From: Silvimonas soli
Lineage (GTDB): Bacteria > Pseudomonadota > Gammaproteobacteria > Burkholderiales > Chitinibacteraceae
Assembly (NCBI RefSeq): GCF_030035605.1
Contig: NZ_CP106736.1
Span: 3,965,001 to 4,029,000 of the forward strand
Length of the DNA stretch: 64,000 bases
Direction: 5' to 3'
Positions 24,422 to 34,471 of the stretch are shown here, one piece after another (the first letter of the stretch is position 1; each line of letters begins with the position of its first letter). Under the pieces are notes generated by a model. That model was given only the letters and a program-made list of their open reading frames with translations, was not told the DNA's origin and did no database searches. The position numbers and the translations under genes were made by a program.

Positions 24422-25906
24422 CTACGGCGTAGCCGGGGCTTTCTCGGTGTTGCTGGCCACCGGAGTGCCGCCACTGGCTTGAATCTGCCAGCCGCCACCC
24501 ACCGCTTTGTACAACGCGACCCGGTCATTCAGCTCGGCCAGTTGCGCCTGTACCAGCGAGAGCCGGGCATCGAACAGATTGCGTTCGGTGTCCAGGACGT
24601 CCAGATAGCTGGAATAACCGTTGTCGTACCGCAAAGTAGCCAAGTGCAGCTGGCGGGTCAGGGCGATCACTTTCGCATTCTGTGCTTGGGTCACCTTCGC
24701 CGCCTGGTTGTTCACCACTAACGCACCACGCACGTCGCCAAAGGCGTTTTGCACAGCACCGCGATATCCGGCAAGCGCTTCACGCTCCACGGCTCGGGCT
24801 TGATCTACCTGTGCCGCCGTTAACCCACCGTTGAACAAAGGCATGGCCAGGTCGCCTGCAAACGACCAGGTCTTGGCGGCACCCGTAAACAAATTGCCAA
24901 ACGCCAGGCTTTCCACCCCCGCTAAACCGGTCAGGCTCACCGTCGGGAAATACCCCGCCCGCGCTGCTTCGACCCGCGCGCGCGCCGCGATCAAACTCGC
25001 CTCGGCTTGCTGAATGTCGGGACGACGCAGTAGCAGGTCAGATGGCAAGCCAGCGGGGATCGTCGGTGGATGGCCGATCTCCTCGATCCGTTTGCCACGT
25101 GGCGGCAGCGTCTGCACGATGTCTTTGGGGCTTTGACCCAACAACACCGCCAGCGCCGATTCAGTCTGGGCAATTTCTCCGACCAGATTAGGCTCGGTGG
25201 CCTGCGCGGTATTCAACTCGGCCTCGGACTGGCGCACATCCAGTTCTGAAATCAGACCACCCTTGAAGCGCTTGGTCTGCAGGTCGTAGCTCTCAACGCG
25301 CGAATGAATGGTGTCGCGGGCAATTTGCAACTGGCCATCCAGAGCCAGCAAGTTGAAATACGTCTGCGCGACTTCTGCATCCAGCGCCAGAATCACGGCA
25401 TCCTGGTTGTATTGCGCGGCCAGCAGATCACGCCTGGCGGCCTCCGTCTGATTGGCCAGACGGCCCCACAAATCGATCTCCCAACTGGCAGAAGCGGCCA
25501 CTTGGTAGTCGTTGTACGTCCCAAGCGCAAATGATGGGCCTCTATCTGAGGCTTTTTGCCGTGAACCACCCGCAGCAGCATTCAATTGCGGTAACTGCGC
25601 TGACGAGTTGATACCGACCACCGCGCGCGCCTGATCAACCCGTGCCGCGGCTTGCGCCAGGTTCTGGTTGTTCTGACGCGCCGTGGTGATCAATTGCTCC
25701 AGTAGCGGGTCACCAAACTGGTTCCACCAATGTTGGTCGATCCAGCTGTTGTCTTGCTGCATTGCGCTGTCGGCTGGCAGCTCGGAAACCGGGGTCGATT
25801 TGTCTGGCTGGAAGAAGGCGCAGCCGGGCAGGGCGGTGGCGATCAGCGCACCCAGCAGGGCAGTGCGCAAAGGTTTGGTTAACAACACGAGGGAGGGCTT
25901 ATTCAT
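24422..25906 (-). CDS. RND efflux system outer-membrane channel lipoprotein (OprM/NodT family)
   Basis: A 494-residue outer-membrane factor. The signal ends in the lipobox LPGC, so the protein should be lipid-anchored. Two OEP repeats follow, with SWIDQHWWNQFGDPLLEQLI near the start of the mature protein, WEIDLWGRLANQTEAARRDL in the first and YFPTVSLTGLAGVESLAFG in the second; the C-terminal part has YDNGYSSYLDVLDTERNLF. It forms a trimeric channel-tunnel. The ATG at 25906 overlaps the pump gene end by eight bases and has GGTGGA before it. Last gene of the operon. Confidence 0.92.
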   Translation of the reverse strand: MNKPSLVLLTKPLRTALLGALIATALPGCAFFQPDKSTPVSELPADSAMQQDNSWIDQHWWNQFGDPLLEQLITTARQNNQNLAQAAARVDQARAVVGINSSAQLPQLNAAAGGSRQKASDRGPSFALGTYNDYQVAASASWEIDLWGRLANQTEAARRDLLAAQYNQDAVILALDAEVAQTYFNLLALDGQLQIARDTIHSRVESYDLQTKRFKGGLISELDVRQSEAELNTAQATEPNLVGEIAQTESALAVLLGQSPKDIVQTLPPRGKRIEEIGHPPTIPAGLPSDLLLRRPDIQQAEASLIAARARVEAARAGYFPTVSLTGLAGVESLAFGNLFTGAAKTWSFAGDLAMPLFNGGLTAAQVDQARAVEREALAGYRGAVQNAFGDVRGALVVNNQAAKVTQAQNAKVIALTRQLHLATLRYDNGYSSYLDVLDTERNLFDARLSLVQAQLAELNDRVALYKAVGGGWQIQASGGTPVASNTEKAPATP

Positions 25907-28900
25907 GATCCACCCCATGGCTTTCGAGTGCAGGTGTGGCCGGTTCTGCCTTCTTTTTCTTGCTCCCCAAACCCATGATCAGCCGGAAGAACAGCGGAAC
26001 GAAGAAGGTCGCAAGGCATGTCGCTGCCAGCATCCCGCCAATCACCCCGGTACCAATCGAGTGCCGGCTGGCCGAGCCGGCGCCCGTTGAAGTTACCAAT
26101 GGCACGCAACCCAGAATGAAGGCGAGCGAGGTCATTACAATTGGCCGGAACCGTAATCGCGCGGATTCAAGCGCAGCATCCAGCAAGCTCATGCCCTCCT
26201 GATGTTTCTCTACCGCAAACTCGACAATCAAGATGGCGTTCTTCGCCGACAGGCCGATCAGCGTCACCAAGCCAATCTGGAAGTACACGTCGTTGGTCAA
26301 GCCGGTCGCCCACACCGCGATCAGTGCGCCAAACAGCCCGAACGGCACAGCTGTGATCACCGCAATCGGCAAGGTCCAGCGTTCATACTGCGCGGCCAGG
26401 ATCAGGAACACCATGATGATCCCGAAGATAAACGCTTGCGCCGAGGTGCCGCCCGCCAGTTTTTCCTGGTAAGCACTACCCATCCAGGCAAGCGAATAAT
26501 CGCCGCTCAGCGTTTGCGCGGCTATTTCTTCAGCCGCTGCAATGGCCTGACCGCTGGAAACACCGGGCGCTGGCGTCAGCATGACCTTACCGGCGGAAAA
26601 GACGTTGAAACGCTCAACCAGTTCTGGCCCGACAATCGGACGCACTTTGACCAGTGAACTGAGCGGAATCATCTCGCCACTAGCGGAGCGCACAAAGACG
26701 TTCCGAATGTCGTCTGGCTGCGAGCGGAAGTCTGCCTCAGACTGCAACTGCACTTTGTAAGTCCGGCCAAACAGGTTGAAGTCATTAACGTATTGCGAGC
26801 CGAAAGTCGCCGCCAAAGTGTTGAATACCTGGTTAACCGGCACACCCAGTGTCTTGGCTTTGTCGCGATCCAGATCAAAGAACATTTGCGGCACGGTGGC
26901 GCGATACGTGGTGCTGACCGTGGCAAATTCCGGCCGTTTCTTCGCTGCCTCCAGATAGGCCTGAATGGTTTGCTCAATCGCTGCCGGATCAGTGGTGCCG
27001 CGACTCTGGATATACGCCTCCAGGCCACCGGTAGTGGACATGCCGGTAATGGGAGGAGGGTTGAACGCCAACACGATGGCGTCTTTGATGCGTGCGCCAG
27101 CGAACATCACTTTGCGTGCCAGCGAGAACGAATCTTCACCTTTCCCTTCACGTTCTTTCCAGTCTTTCAGTGTCACAAAGCTGGTTGCGGCGTTGGAGCG
27201 ATATGTACCCGAGATAACGTCAAAGCCACTGAAGGTAAGTGCCTCGGCGACTGATTTATCTTTCAACAGGGCGGTATCCAACTGCTTGGTCACTGTCTCG
27301 GTGCGCGACAGCGATGCGGCATCAGGCATGATTGGTACCACCATCAGGTAGCCTTGATCTTCGTCTGGGACCAAACCGCCAGGAACCGTTTTGAACAGCA
27401 CCAACAGCAGAACGATCATCGCACCAAAGATGAGGAAAGCCACGCCAACACGCCGGTTTAGAAACGCCACGCCCCCCACGTAGCTATTGGTCACCTTATC
27501 AAAGTTGCGGTTAAACCAGCGGAAGAAGCGGTTCGGCTCATGGTGGGTGGGTTTAAGAATCAGCGCGCACAAAGCAGGGGTGAGCGTCAGCGCCACAATG
27601 CCGGAAATGACCACCGATACGGCGATTGTCACTGCGAACTGTTTGTACATCACGCCGGTCATGCCACCCATGAAGGCCACGGGCAAGAACACCGAGCACA
27701 GCACCAGCACAATGGCGACCACCGGGCCAGAGACCTCATCCATGGCCTTGATGGCGGCATCTTTTGGCGAGAGCTTCTCGGTGGTCATGATACGTTCGAC
27801 GTTTTCGAGCACCACGATCGCGTCATCCACCACGATACCGATCGCCAGCACCATCCCGAACAAGGTTAACAAGTTGATCGAGAAACCAAACGCGGCCATC
27901 CCGGCGCAGGTACCAATCAACGACACCGGCACCGCCAGACAAGGAATCAAGGTGGCGCGGGCGTTCTGCAAGAAGATGTACACCACCACAAATACCAGCA
28001 CGATGGCTTCAAATAGCGTGTGGAGCACTTCTTCAATCGAGATCTTCACAAACTTGGTGGTGTCATAAGGGATGTCGTAGCTCATCCCTTGCGGAAAGCG
28101 GCTCTTGAGCTCGTCCATCTTTTTGCGGATGGATTCAATCACCGACAACGCATTGGCACCTGGCTGCAGGTAAACCGCCATACCCACCGAAGGCTTGCCA
28201 TTGTGGTTCGCCACCACGTCGTAAGCGTTGGAGCCCAGTTCGACGCGGGCAACGTCTTTGACGCGAGTTTGCGAACCGTCTGGATTGGCCCGCACGATGA
28301 TGTTGCCAAACTCTTCAACGCTTTCCAGTCGGCCTTTAGCCGAAGCGGTATAGGTAAATTCTTGCGGGCTGGTTGACGGCTCCGCGCCGATTTTACCTGC
28401 GGCAAACTGCTGGTTCTGTTCCTGGATTGCGTTCAGCACATCGGCTGGCGTCAGTCCCAATTGGGCCACTTTGTCCGGGCGCAACCAAATGCGCATGGCG
28501 TAGTCGCCCGAGCCAATGATCGATACGTCACCCACACCAGACAGGCGCTTGATTTCGTCCACCACGTTCAACGTGGCGTAGTTGGACAGGAACGAGGCGT
28601 CCTGATTACCGCCTTTGGAATCGAGCGTCACAAAACCCAGAATGGACGTGGATTTCTTTTTAACGGTCAAACCCTGGCGCTGGACCTCTTGCGGTAGCTG
28701 GGCAATCGCAGCTTGCACCCGGTTGTTGACGTTAATGGTGGCCAGGTCAGGGTCTGTGCCCACTGCAAAGTACACGTTCAGGTTCATGGCGCCGTTGGAA
28801 GCGGCGGACGACTGCATGTAAAGCATGCTTTCCACACCGTTGACTTGCTGCTCGATCGGTGCGGCAACGGTTTCGGCAATAACTTGCGGAGAAGCGCCAG

Positions 28901-29051
28901 GGTAATTGGCACTGACTGAAACGACGGCAGGAACAATTTGCGGGTATTGCTCGATCGGCAGCGACTTCATGGCCGCAAGGCCACCCAGCACGATGATGAT
29001 GGAGATAACGCTGGCAAAGACCGGCCGTTCAATAAAGAACTTCGAGAACAT
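25899..29051 (-). CDS. RND multidrug efflux pump, inner-membrane subunit (HAE1/AcrB type)
   Basis: A 1050-residue proton-driven pump with the expected length and layout: helix 1 at FASVISIIIVLGGL, a large periplasmic loop, helices 2-6 including AIGIVVDDAIVVLENVERIM (the two Asp of helix 4 used for proton relay), a second loop and a second helix bundle with GLSAKNAILIVEFAVE. It exports drugs, detergents or solvents from the periplasm through the adaptor and the OprM-like channel encoded beside it. Substrates cannot be read from sequence. The adaptor gene ends nine bases upstream. Confidence 0.94.
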   Translation of the reverse strand: MFSKFFIERPVFASVISIIIVLGGLAAMKSLPIEQYPQIVPAVVSVSANYPGASPQVIAETVAAPIEQQVNGVESMLYMQSSAASNGAMNLNVYFAVGTDPDLATINVNNRVQAAIAQLPQEVQRQGLTVKKKSTSILGFVTLDSKGGNQDASFLSNYATLNVVDEIKRLSGVGDVSIIGSGDYAMRIWLRPDKVAQLGLTPADVLNAIQEQNQQFAAGKIGAEPSTSPQEFTYTASAKGRLESVEEFGNIIVRANPDGSQTRVKDVARVELGSNAYDVVANHNGKPSVGMAVYLQPGANALSVIESIRKKMDELKSRFPQGMSYDIPYDTTKFVKISIEEVLHTLFEAIVLVFVVVYIFLQNARATLIPCLAVPVSLIGTCAGMAAFGFSINLLTLFGMVLAIGIVVDDAIVVLENVERIMTTEKLSPKDAAIKAMDEVSGPVVAIVLVLCSVFLPVAFMGGMTGVMYKQFAVTIAVSVVISGIVALTLTPALCALILKPTHHEPNRFFRWFNRNFDKVTNSYVGGVAFLNRRVGVAFLIFGAMIVLLLVLFKTVPGGLVPDEDQGYLMVVPIMPDAASLSRTETVTKQLDTALLKDKSVAEALTFSGFDVISGTYRSNAATSFVTLKDWKEREGKGEDSFSLARKVMFAGARIKDAIVLAFNPPPITGMSTTGGLEAYIQSRGTTDPAAIEQTIQAYLEAAKKRPEFATVSTTYRATVPQMFFDLDRDKAKTLGVPVNQVFNTLAATFGSQYVNDFNLFGRTYKVQLQSEADFRSQPDDIRNVFVRSASGEMIPLSSLVKVRPIVGPELVERFNVFSAGKVMLTPAPGVSSGQAIAAAEEIAAQTLSGDYSLAWMGSAYQEKLAGGTSAQAFIFGIIMVFLILAAQYERWTLPIAVITAVPFGLFGALIAVWATGLTNDVYFQIGLVTLIGLSAKNAILIVEFAVEKHQEGMSLLDAALESARLRFRPIVMTSLAFILGCVPLVTSTGAGSASRHSIGTGVIGGMLAATCLATFFVPLFFRLIMGLGSKKKKAEPATPALESHGVDHE

Positions 29052-29060
29052 GACCGCTCC

Positions 29061-30266
29061 TTACTTGTCGGTGGAAGCGTTGGATACGGCAGCAGCAGCA
29101 GGAGCATCGGCCGCTGCAACAGCACTGGCATCCACCGGTTCAACCGGTGAGCCCGGTCGCGCCTTGAGTACACCCTCCACAACGATGCGTTCGTTGCCTT
29201 TCAATCCAGAGGCGACGATAAAGTCTGTGCCATAGGCATTGCCCAGCTGTACTACTCGTGACTCCACCACGTTCTTGTCATTGACCACCAACACCGCTTT
29301 GTCAGCCTGAATCTGTACTACGGCGCGTTGCGGAATCAGGATGGCGTTCTTGCGCATGATGCCGCCAATCAACACGCGGACAAACTGCCCCGGTAACAAG
29401 GTGCCGCTGGGGTTAGGGATGATGGCGCGGCCACTGATGGTGCCGGTGGTAGGGTCAACCTTGCTGTCAGCAAAATCGATCAGTCCGGAGTGGTCGTAAA
29501 GGGTACCGTCAGAGAGCCGAAGTTTTACCGGGTAGCGTTGGTTCTGCGGCAACACCACATCGCCGCGTTTTTCGGCCTGCTGCAAAGCGAGCTTGTCGGT
29601 TTCGGAAATCGAGAAATTGGCATACAGCGGATCAAGCTGGTCGATGGTGGTCAGCAGGCCGCCGTTGCTGGTGGCTGGTGATACCAGACTGCCTTCAGAG
29701 AAATTGATTTTGCTGGCCATGCCGCCAATGGGCGCGACCACGTTGGTGTAGCCCAAGTTGATGCGGGCTTCTTCCGATTTGGCTTTGGAAGAATCCAGAT
29801 TGGCCTTGGCTGAATCATATGCAGCCATGGCGTCATCGTAATCTTTGCGGGAAACCGCGTTTTCTTTGTATAGCGGAATAATCCGGTCGCGGTCAGCGGT
29901 GGCTTTATCCAGTGCGGCCTTGGTCTGCGCTTCCACACCGAGAGCTTGATCCAGTGTGGCTTTGTAGGTGGCTGGGTCGATCTGGAACATCAATTGACCG
30001 GCTTTAACCGGCTTGCCTTCCGTGTAATCGCGCTTCAGCAAGATACCCTCAACGCGGGCGCGAACCTGAATCTGCCGGTAGCCTGCGGTCTGGCCCACTG
30101 TTTCATAGGTGGTTTCCAGCGTCCGTGGTTGCAATTGCAGCACGGTAACTTTGGGCGGCGGTTGCTTTGGCGCTTCGGCCTTTTTGTCGCAGGCGCTTAG
30201 CGCGAAAGCCAGGGTAAGGGAAACAGCAAGAGGTACAGCAAGTGGTAGAGCGCGACCGGATGACAC
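29061..30266 (-). CDS. RND efflux periplasmic adaptor lipoprotein (AcrA/MexA type)
   Basis: A 401-residue membrane-fusion protein. The signal ends in the lipobox LSAC. The lipoyl half-motifs (QVRARVEGILLKRDYTEGKPV and later YTNVVAPIGGMASKI) flank a coiled-coil hairpin of about 100 residues. The beta-barrel and membrane-proximal domains follow, with a C-terminal Ala-rich tail of about 25 residues. It links the pump to the outer-membrane channel. First gene of the operon; no TetR-type regulator is adjacent, unlike the usual acrR-acrAB arrangement. Confidence 0.93.
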   Translation of the reverse strand: MSSGRALPLAVPLAVSLTLAFALSACDKKAEAPKQPPPKVTVLQLQPRTLETTYETVGQTAGYRQIQVRARVEGILLKRDYTEGKPVKAGQLMFQIDPATYKATLDQALGVEAQTKAALDKATADRDRIIPLYKENAVSRKDYDDAMAAYDSAKANLDSSKAKSEEARINLGYTNVVAPIGGMASKINFSEGSLVSPATSNGGLLTTIDQLDPLYANFSISETDKLALQQAEKRGDVVLPQNQRYPVKLRLSDGTLYDHSGLIDFADSKVDPTTGTISGRAIIPNPSGTLLPGQFVRVLIGGIMRKNAILIPQRAVVQIQADKAVLVVNDKNVVESRVVQLGNAYGTDFIVASGLKGNERIVVEGVLKARPGSPVEPVDASAVAAADAPAAAAVSNASTDK

Positions 30267-30350
30267 GAAGTTTCCCCTGGCAGGGCAATGCCGGTATCTC
30301 GAAGGCTATGTGTGGTCTAAAGCCTTATGCAAGACAGGCACTGCGTAGTT

Positions 30351-30400
30351 TGTATGTAAGGCACTAAATACACCTCCGTTATATATAGGCCAGGGAAAAC
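30351..30400 (-). promoter_or_regulatory. Candidate promoter/operator of the efflux operon
   Basis: On the leftward strand a TATATATAAC -10-like element lies near 30379-30388. TGTAT (30351-30355) and ATACA (30368-30372) form a 22-base inverted repeat downstream of it. TetR-type efflux regulators use sites of similar spacing, but the arms are short and no regulator gene adjoins. Weak call. Confidence 0.3.
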
Positions 30401-30465
30401 ACAATTGCGCAGTGGGTCAGGGGAAATCTTGTATCGCTACGACATGGGTTGTGTTGATACAACAA

Positions 30466-31461
30466 TTACCGGTTGATGGCTTGGGCCAGACATTCATCGG
30501 TATCGGCGTTGATCTTGTCTTGTAAAGACTGCATTGCCGCAAAATTGGAAAAGCGGATTCGGTTTTGCAATGCAGTTTTGGTAATGTCCCCGTTGCTCCA
30601 GATGGCAAAGTCTGACGTTCGCAATGGCAAGTCACTCAGTGCGGTACGCGCCGCCACGCTGCTCTGTGCCGGGTAAATGCTGAGTAGATTGATCCCTGCG
30701 GGCAAGGAGCGTAGCAGACGTCCATAGTCGTCAAACCGTTCACCTGGCTTATCGGTTGTGACGTCGAACAGCGAGCTGGCGGTGTCCGGCGTAACAATGC
30801 CCGCGCGCTGCCCATTACGATTCAGGGCCAGTTGTTTATCTAAAGGCATTTCGCTGAGCGAGGTCACCACCGGGTAGCCGGTTTGCTGTGCGAGCGACAA
30901 ATACAGCCTGGTCAGCATGGGGCTGGCGCGCCAGAATGCATTGCGTGATTCCAGATGCGTAATCTTGACGCCACTTTCTTTTACCCTGGCAATCTGTGCC
31001 AGCAATTCCTGGCGAGCATCTTCTTCGGTAGCGTGCAGCGCCAGTTCTGCCGGGGTACGCCACAAATTGCCCTGACTGTTATAAAGCGACGGCACACTCT
31101 GGACGGGCAGTACCCCGCGCCAGGGTAGTTTGTCTTGCCATTCGTTGGTCAATGCCAGCGATACGCCCACGCCCAGATCACGGGCTTTGGCGCGGCGTAG
31201 TGCCATGTCTGATTCGTTTCCCACCGGCATGATTGCCAGCGTCTGGATGGTGCCCGTTTCAATCAAGCGAAAGGCCGCAGCGTCGATATCTGGCTGCATG
31301 CCAACGTCGGCCGCTTCAACAATCAATACTTTGTCCCGAGGTTTGAAGCCCAGACAACTGCTAAGCGGAGTGGCGATTGCGGTGGTGGCAAATAACAGGC
31401 CCGCGCAGAAGGGCAGAAACTGACGAACAAGCGTCCGGGATGGTGCAAACAACAAGGGCAT
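30466..31461 (-). CDS. ChbG/YdjC-like exported protein with altered metal site
   Basis: A 331-residue protein with a hydrophobic N terminus that may be a signal peptide or anchor (about residues 13-32, ending near TAIATPLS). The fold matches the ChbG/YdjC deacetylase family: VLIVEAADVGMQPDID, ARDLGVGVSLALTNEW, VPSLYNSQGNLW and VKITHLESRNAF. In active members these places read NADDFG, GxHLxLT and THLDSH, giving Asp and two His metal ligands. Here both His are Ser and Arg, and one Asp is Ala. It is probably not a metal-dependent deacetylase. The ATG at 31461 was preferred to an upstream TTG; neither has a clear ribosome site. Confidence 0.7.
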   Translation of the reverse strand: MPLLFAPSRTLVRQFLPFCAGLLFATTAIATPLSSCLGFKPRDKVLIVEAADVGMQPDIDAAAFRLIETGTIQTLAIMPVGNESDMALRRAKARDLGVGVSLALTNEWQDKLPWRGVLPVQSVPSLYNSQGNLWRTPAELALHATEEDARQELLAQIARVKESGVKITHLESRNAFWRASPMLTRLYLSLAQQTGYPVVTSLSEMPLDKQLALNRNGQRAGIVTPDTASSLFDVTTDKPGERFDDYGRLLRSLPAGINLLSIYPAQSSVAARTALSDLPLRTSDFAIWSNGDITKTALQNRIRFSNFAAMQSLQDKINADTDECLAQAINR

Positions 31462-31660
31462 GGCGGCGGGTCCGTTGGGGTACAACGTTGGAGCGGGTTC
31501 CTTGGCAGTGTGCGTGGCTGCGGGAACCGTCTATTTCACTTCTGTTCAACGCTTCAATGGGCAGGAGGATAACAACAACTTGCACAAGGCAGTATTTGCT
31601 GCGGGCCAAGTGTTGTGAATGGCGCAAGAGCGGACCAACGCTGCGCCGGTGGGCGGGGAT

Positions 31661-34471
31661 TTAACTGATTTCGTCGTTTAGCGACTCGGTCGCCAATTGC
31701 CGGGCACGCCGCGCAAGGATGGCGCTGGCGGCGGCCAGCTCCAGTTGCGCCACGGCCAGTTGCATGGCTTCAGGCGCTTGTTCCAGCGCATCCAGCGCGC
31801 GCATCAGCTTGAGCATGCCAATCTGCCCGGCAATGCCTTTGGCGCTGTGGGCATGGCGGCTACGCTCGGATAACTGTTCTTGTTCAGCCAGTTCTTGCAA
31901 TAGCACGCCAATGCGGTCGAGCCCGCGCTGGGCAAACGGAACGGCTTTTTCCATGCTGTAGCCAAGGGCGGCCGCGGCTTCTTCCAGTGATGCCGGAATG
32001 GCGTGCTGGGGCTTGACCAAGGTTTTTTCTACCAGCGTGCGCAGCAACTGGTCACGGGTGAAGGGTTTGGTCACCCAACCATCCACACCAGCCGCAGCCA
32101 GTTCGGTCGCATCAGGTGAATGCCCGGCGCTGACCAGATAAAACTGCCCGGCAAAGCCGAGTTTGCGCAGGCTTTGGGCCAGCCGGATGCCGTTCATGAA
32201 GGGCATGTGAAAGTCCGCGAGGATGGTGTCGATATGCGGCTGGCCGCGCCACACACCCATCGCGTCTATGCCGTCTTCAGCGCTGAGCACAGTCGCACCG
32301 GCGCGATTCAGGATTTCGCTCAGCAAATCCCGATTGAGCGGTTGGTCTTCGGCAATCATTATAGTGCGACCAGTGAGCGCGCCTTGCCAATCGGTACGGG
32401 TGCTTTCGTGGGCTGGCTGGGCCGGAGTTACCGGCACATGCACGGTAAACGTAGTGCCCTGGCCTGGCGTGCTATCCAGTTCGATATGGCCCCCCATCAA
32501 ATGGGTGAAGTCACGGCAAATGGACAAGCCCAAACCGGCGCCACCGGCACGACGCCCGGCCGCAGCTTGCTCAAACGGGGTGAAGATGACTTGCGAATCC
32601 TGATTGGCAATGCCCGGTCCGGTATCAATGACTTTGGCGACCAGCCAATGGCCATTATTGCCGCGTGCCTCATGTGCCAGATGAATCGCTACTTTGCCTT
32701 CTTCAGTCAGTTTGATGGCGTTGCCAATCAGGTTGACCAGAATCTGGCGCCACTTGCCCGCATCCAAGCGGAACCAACCGTTGTCAGGTGCCACAATCTC
32801 GAAAGCCACGCCTTTGCGGGCCGCTTGCTCATGAAACAGCCCATGCAACTGGCGCACCAGTCCGGCCATCGACATCGGCGTCTCATACAGCTTGATATGG
32901 CCCGCTTCCAGCTTGCTCACGTCCAGTACGTTGCCAATCAGACTCAGCAAGTATTCGCCGCTGTCCTGAATGTGCGAGAGCCACTGCGTTTGCGGCGAAC
33001 TCAAATCACGTTCATCCGAGAAACGCTCGACGTACCCCAAGATGGCGGTCAGCGGGGTGCGGATTTCGTGGCTGACATGGGCCAGGAAAGTGGTTTTGGC
33101 GTGATTGGCGGTTTCGGCCTGGCTGCGGGCGGTTTCCAGTTCGGCGGTGCGCTGCGTGACCAGCGATTCCAGCCGCTCTGCTTCAGCAATCAGATGAAAC
33201 CGGTAGGCTGATTCGGCAGCTTCTTTACGTCGCCGCAGTTCGCGCACGCGCAACGCCATCGCCACGCTGAACAGCATGATTTCAATGACAATGCCGACGA
33301 AGATAAAGCGGTAACTGAACGAGTCGTGCTCAATCAAACCGTAGTCGCGCAAGCCCCAAGTTACCGTGAGCGAGACTGAATACGTGGCCCACGCCAGCAA
33401 AAATAGCTTTGCACCAGGCACGCGATTGCGGATCGCCATTACGCTGGCGGCGATGTAGATCAGAAAACCAATCCCGCCGATATTGAGGGCTTCTAGCGCA
33501 AACTGTTCCTGCCCAACCAGCGCTGCGACGCTGCTGATGCCACCAATGGCAACAATGGAGAGCAGGGCTTTATCCAGCCATGGACTAAAGCGGGAAACGT
33601 GCAGGTAATGGCGCACAAATTGCGCCGCGCAGATGAAGTAAATGCCGCTACAAAAGAACAATAGCTTGAGGCTGAAATGGCCGTTCCAGAGCAGCAGCGG
33701 CCAGACGCCCGTTGCACTGTGGAACGATATCGTCAGCATCAGCAGGTTAAGACCGTAGTACAGGAACGCTTTATCGCGGGTGGCGGCAAAGCCGGTCAAT
33801 GCGCCAAAGGCCACCAGCAGCATGATGCCGATCATGCCGCCAATCATGAACATTTCATGCGAATTGGCGCGGAAAAACGGTTGCTCGCCCCAGACGCGCA
33901 AATCCGAATAAATCGGCCCGGACATATCGGCGTGCTCGTTAAACAGCACGCGCACCATGACATCCTCGCTGACGCCAGCGGCTACTGGCTCACGAAATAC
34001 CGGACGGATAGTCGCCAACGGGCGGGCGTCTTCCGTCTGGCCACCGCGAAAAGCCTGGCGCTTCCAGGGCTCATTGCTGCCAGCCGGGCGCGTGTAGAGC
34101 GTGACGCTGTCAATCAGACCGTCGGTGTACTCGATATAACTGTTGAGTTTGGCCGGGGAAGGGTTGCGCAATTCAAAGCGGAACCACCAGGCATCGCGGC
34201 TATAACCACGCGAACGTTGTAGACCATGTGGCGAGGTGAACTGGCCTTGGGCAGCGGCATTGGCGGCCTGGTCAATACTGGCGTTGCGACTGGGATCGCG
34301 CCAGAGTTTCAGTTCGTGATCCAGTTCCACGCCGGGTGTATCAGGCGTGACGACGATTGCGCTGGCGGGCAACGCGGTCAGCAGCAGAGCGAACAGACAC
34401 AGGGCCTGCAACAGCAAGCGTAGCGCCGCGGGCCGACGCAAATGCGTGGCGTGTGCTTGCCCTGTGGTCAT
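31661..34471 (-). CDS. Hybrid sensor histidine kinase with 7TMR-DISM sensor, receiver and Hpt domains
   Basis: A 936-residue inner-membrane kinase. After a signal peptide (about 1-38, ending PASA) comes a periplasmic 7TMR-DISMED2 domain with LKLWRDPSRNASI and RSRGYSRDAWWFRFEL. Seven hydrophobic helices follow (about 200-400), then a short coiled coil. HisKA has HVSHEIRTPLTAILGY (His near 467), and HATPase has NLIGNAIKLTEEG, DTGPGIANQ and GAGLGLSI. The receiver has ADFHMPFMNG (Asp near 752) and a C-terminal Hpt has HAHSAKGIAGQ (His near 873). This makes a full internal phosphorelay. The output regulator is not nearby. The chosen ATG gives a clean signal peptide; a longer frame adds 56 residues of no clear use. 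Confidence 0.9.
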   Translation of the reverse strand: MTTGQAHATHLRRPAALRLLLQALCLFALLLTALPASAIVVTPDTPGVELDHELKLWRDPSRNASIDQAANAAAQGQFTSPHGLQRSRGYSRDAWWFRFELRNPSPAKLNSYIEYTDGLIDSVTLYTRPAGSNEPWKRQAFRGGQTEDARPLATIRPVFREPVAAGVSEDVMVRVLFNEHADMSGPIYSDLRVWGEQPFFRANSHEMFMIGGMIGIMLLVAFGALTGFAATRDKAFLYYGLNLLMLTISFHSATGVWPLLLWNGHFSLKLLFFCSGIYFICAAQFVRHYLHVSRFSPWLDKALLSIVAIGGISSVAALVGQEQFALEALNIGGIGFLIYIAASVMAIRNRVPGAKLFLLAWATYSVSLTVTWGLRDYGLIEHDSFSYRFIFVGIVIEIMLFSVAMALRVRELRRRKEAAESAYRFHLIAEAERLESLVTQRTAELETARSQAETANHAKTTFLAHVSHEIRTPLTAILGYVERFSDERDLSSPQTQWLSHIQDSGEYLLSLIGNVLDVSKLEAGHIKLYETPMSMAGLVRQLHGLFHEQAARKGVAFEIVAPDNGWFRLDAGKWRQILVNLIGNAIKLTEEGKVAIHLAHEARGNNGHWLVAKVIDTGPGIANQDSQVIFTPFEQAAAGRRAGGAGLGLSICRDFTHLMGGHIELDSTPGQGTTFTVHVPVTPAQPAHESTRTDWQGALTGRTIMIAEDQPLNRDLLSEILNRAGATVLSAEDGIDAMGVWRGQPHIDTILADFHMPFMNGIRLAQSLRKLGFAGQFYLVSAGHSPDATELAAAGVDGWVTKPFTRDQLLRTLVEKTLVKPQHAIPASLEEAAAALGYSMEKAVPFAQRGLDRIGVLLQELAEQEQLSERSRHAHSAKGIAGQIGMLKLMRALDALEQAPEAMQLAVAQLELAAASAILARRARQLATESLNDEIS

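Noticed and set aside
32120..33211. 363-codon plus-strand frame opposite the hybrid kinase
   Set aside because: Shadow of a conserved gene; no motif and no ribosome site.
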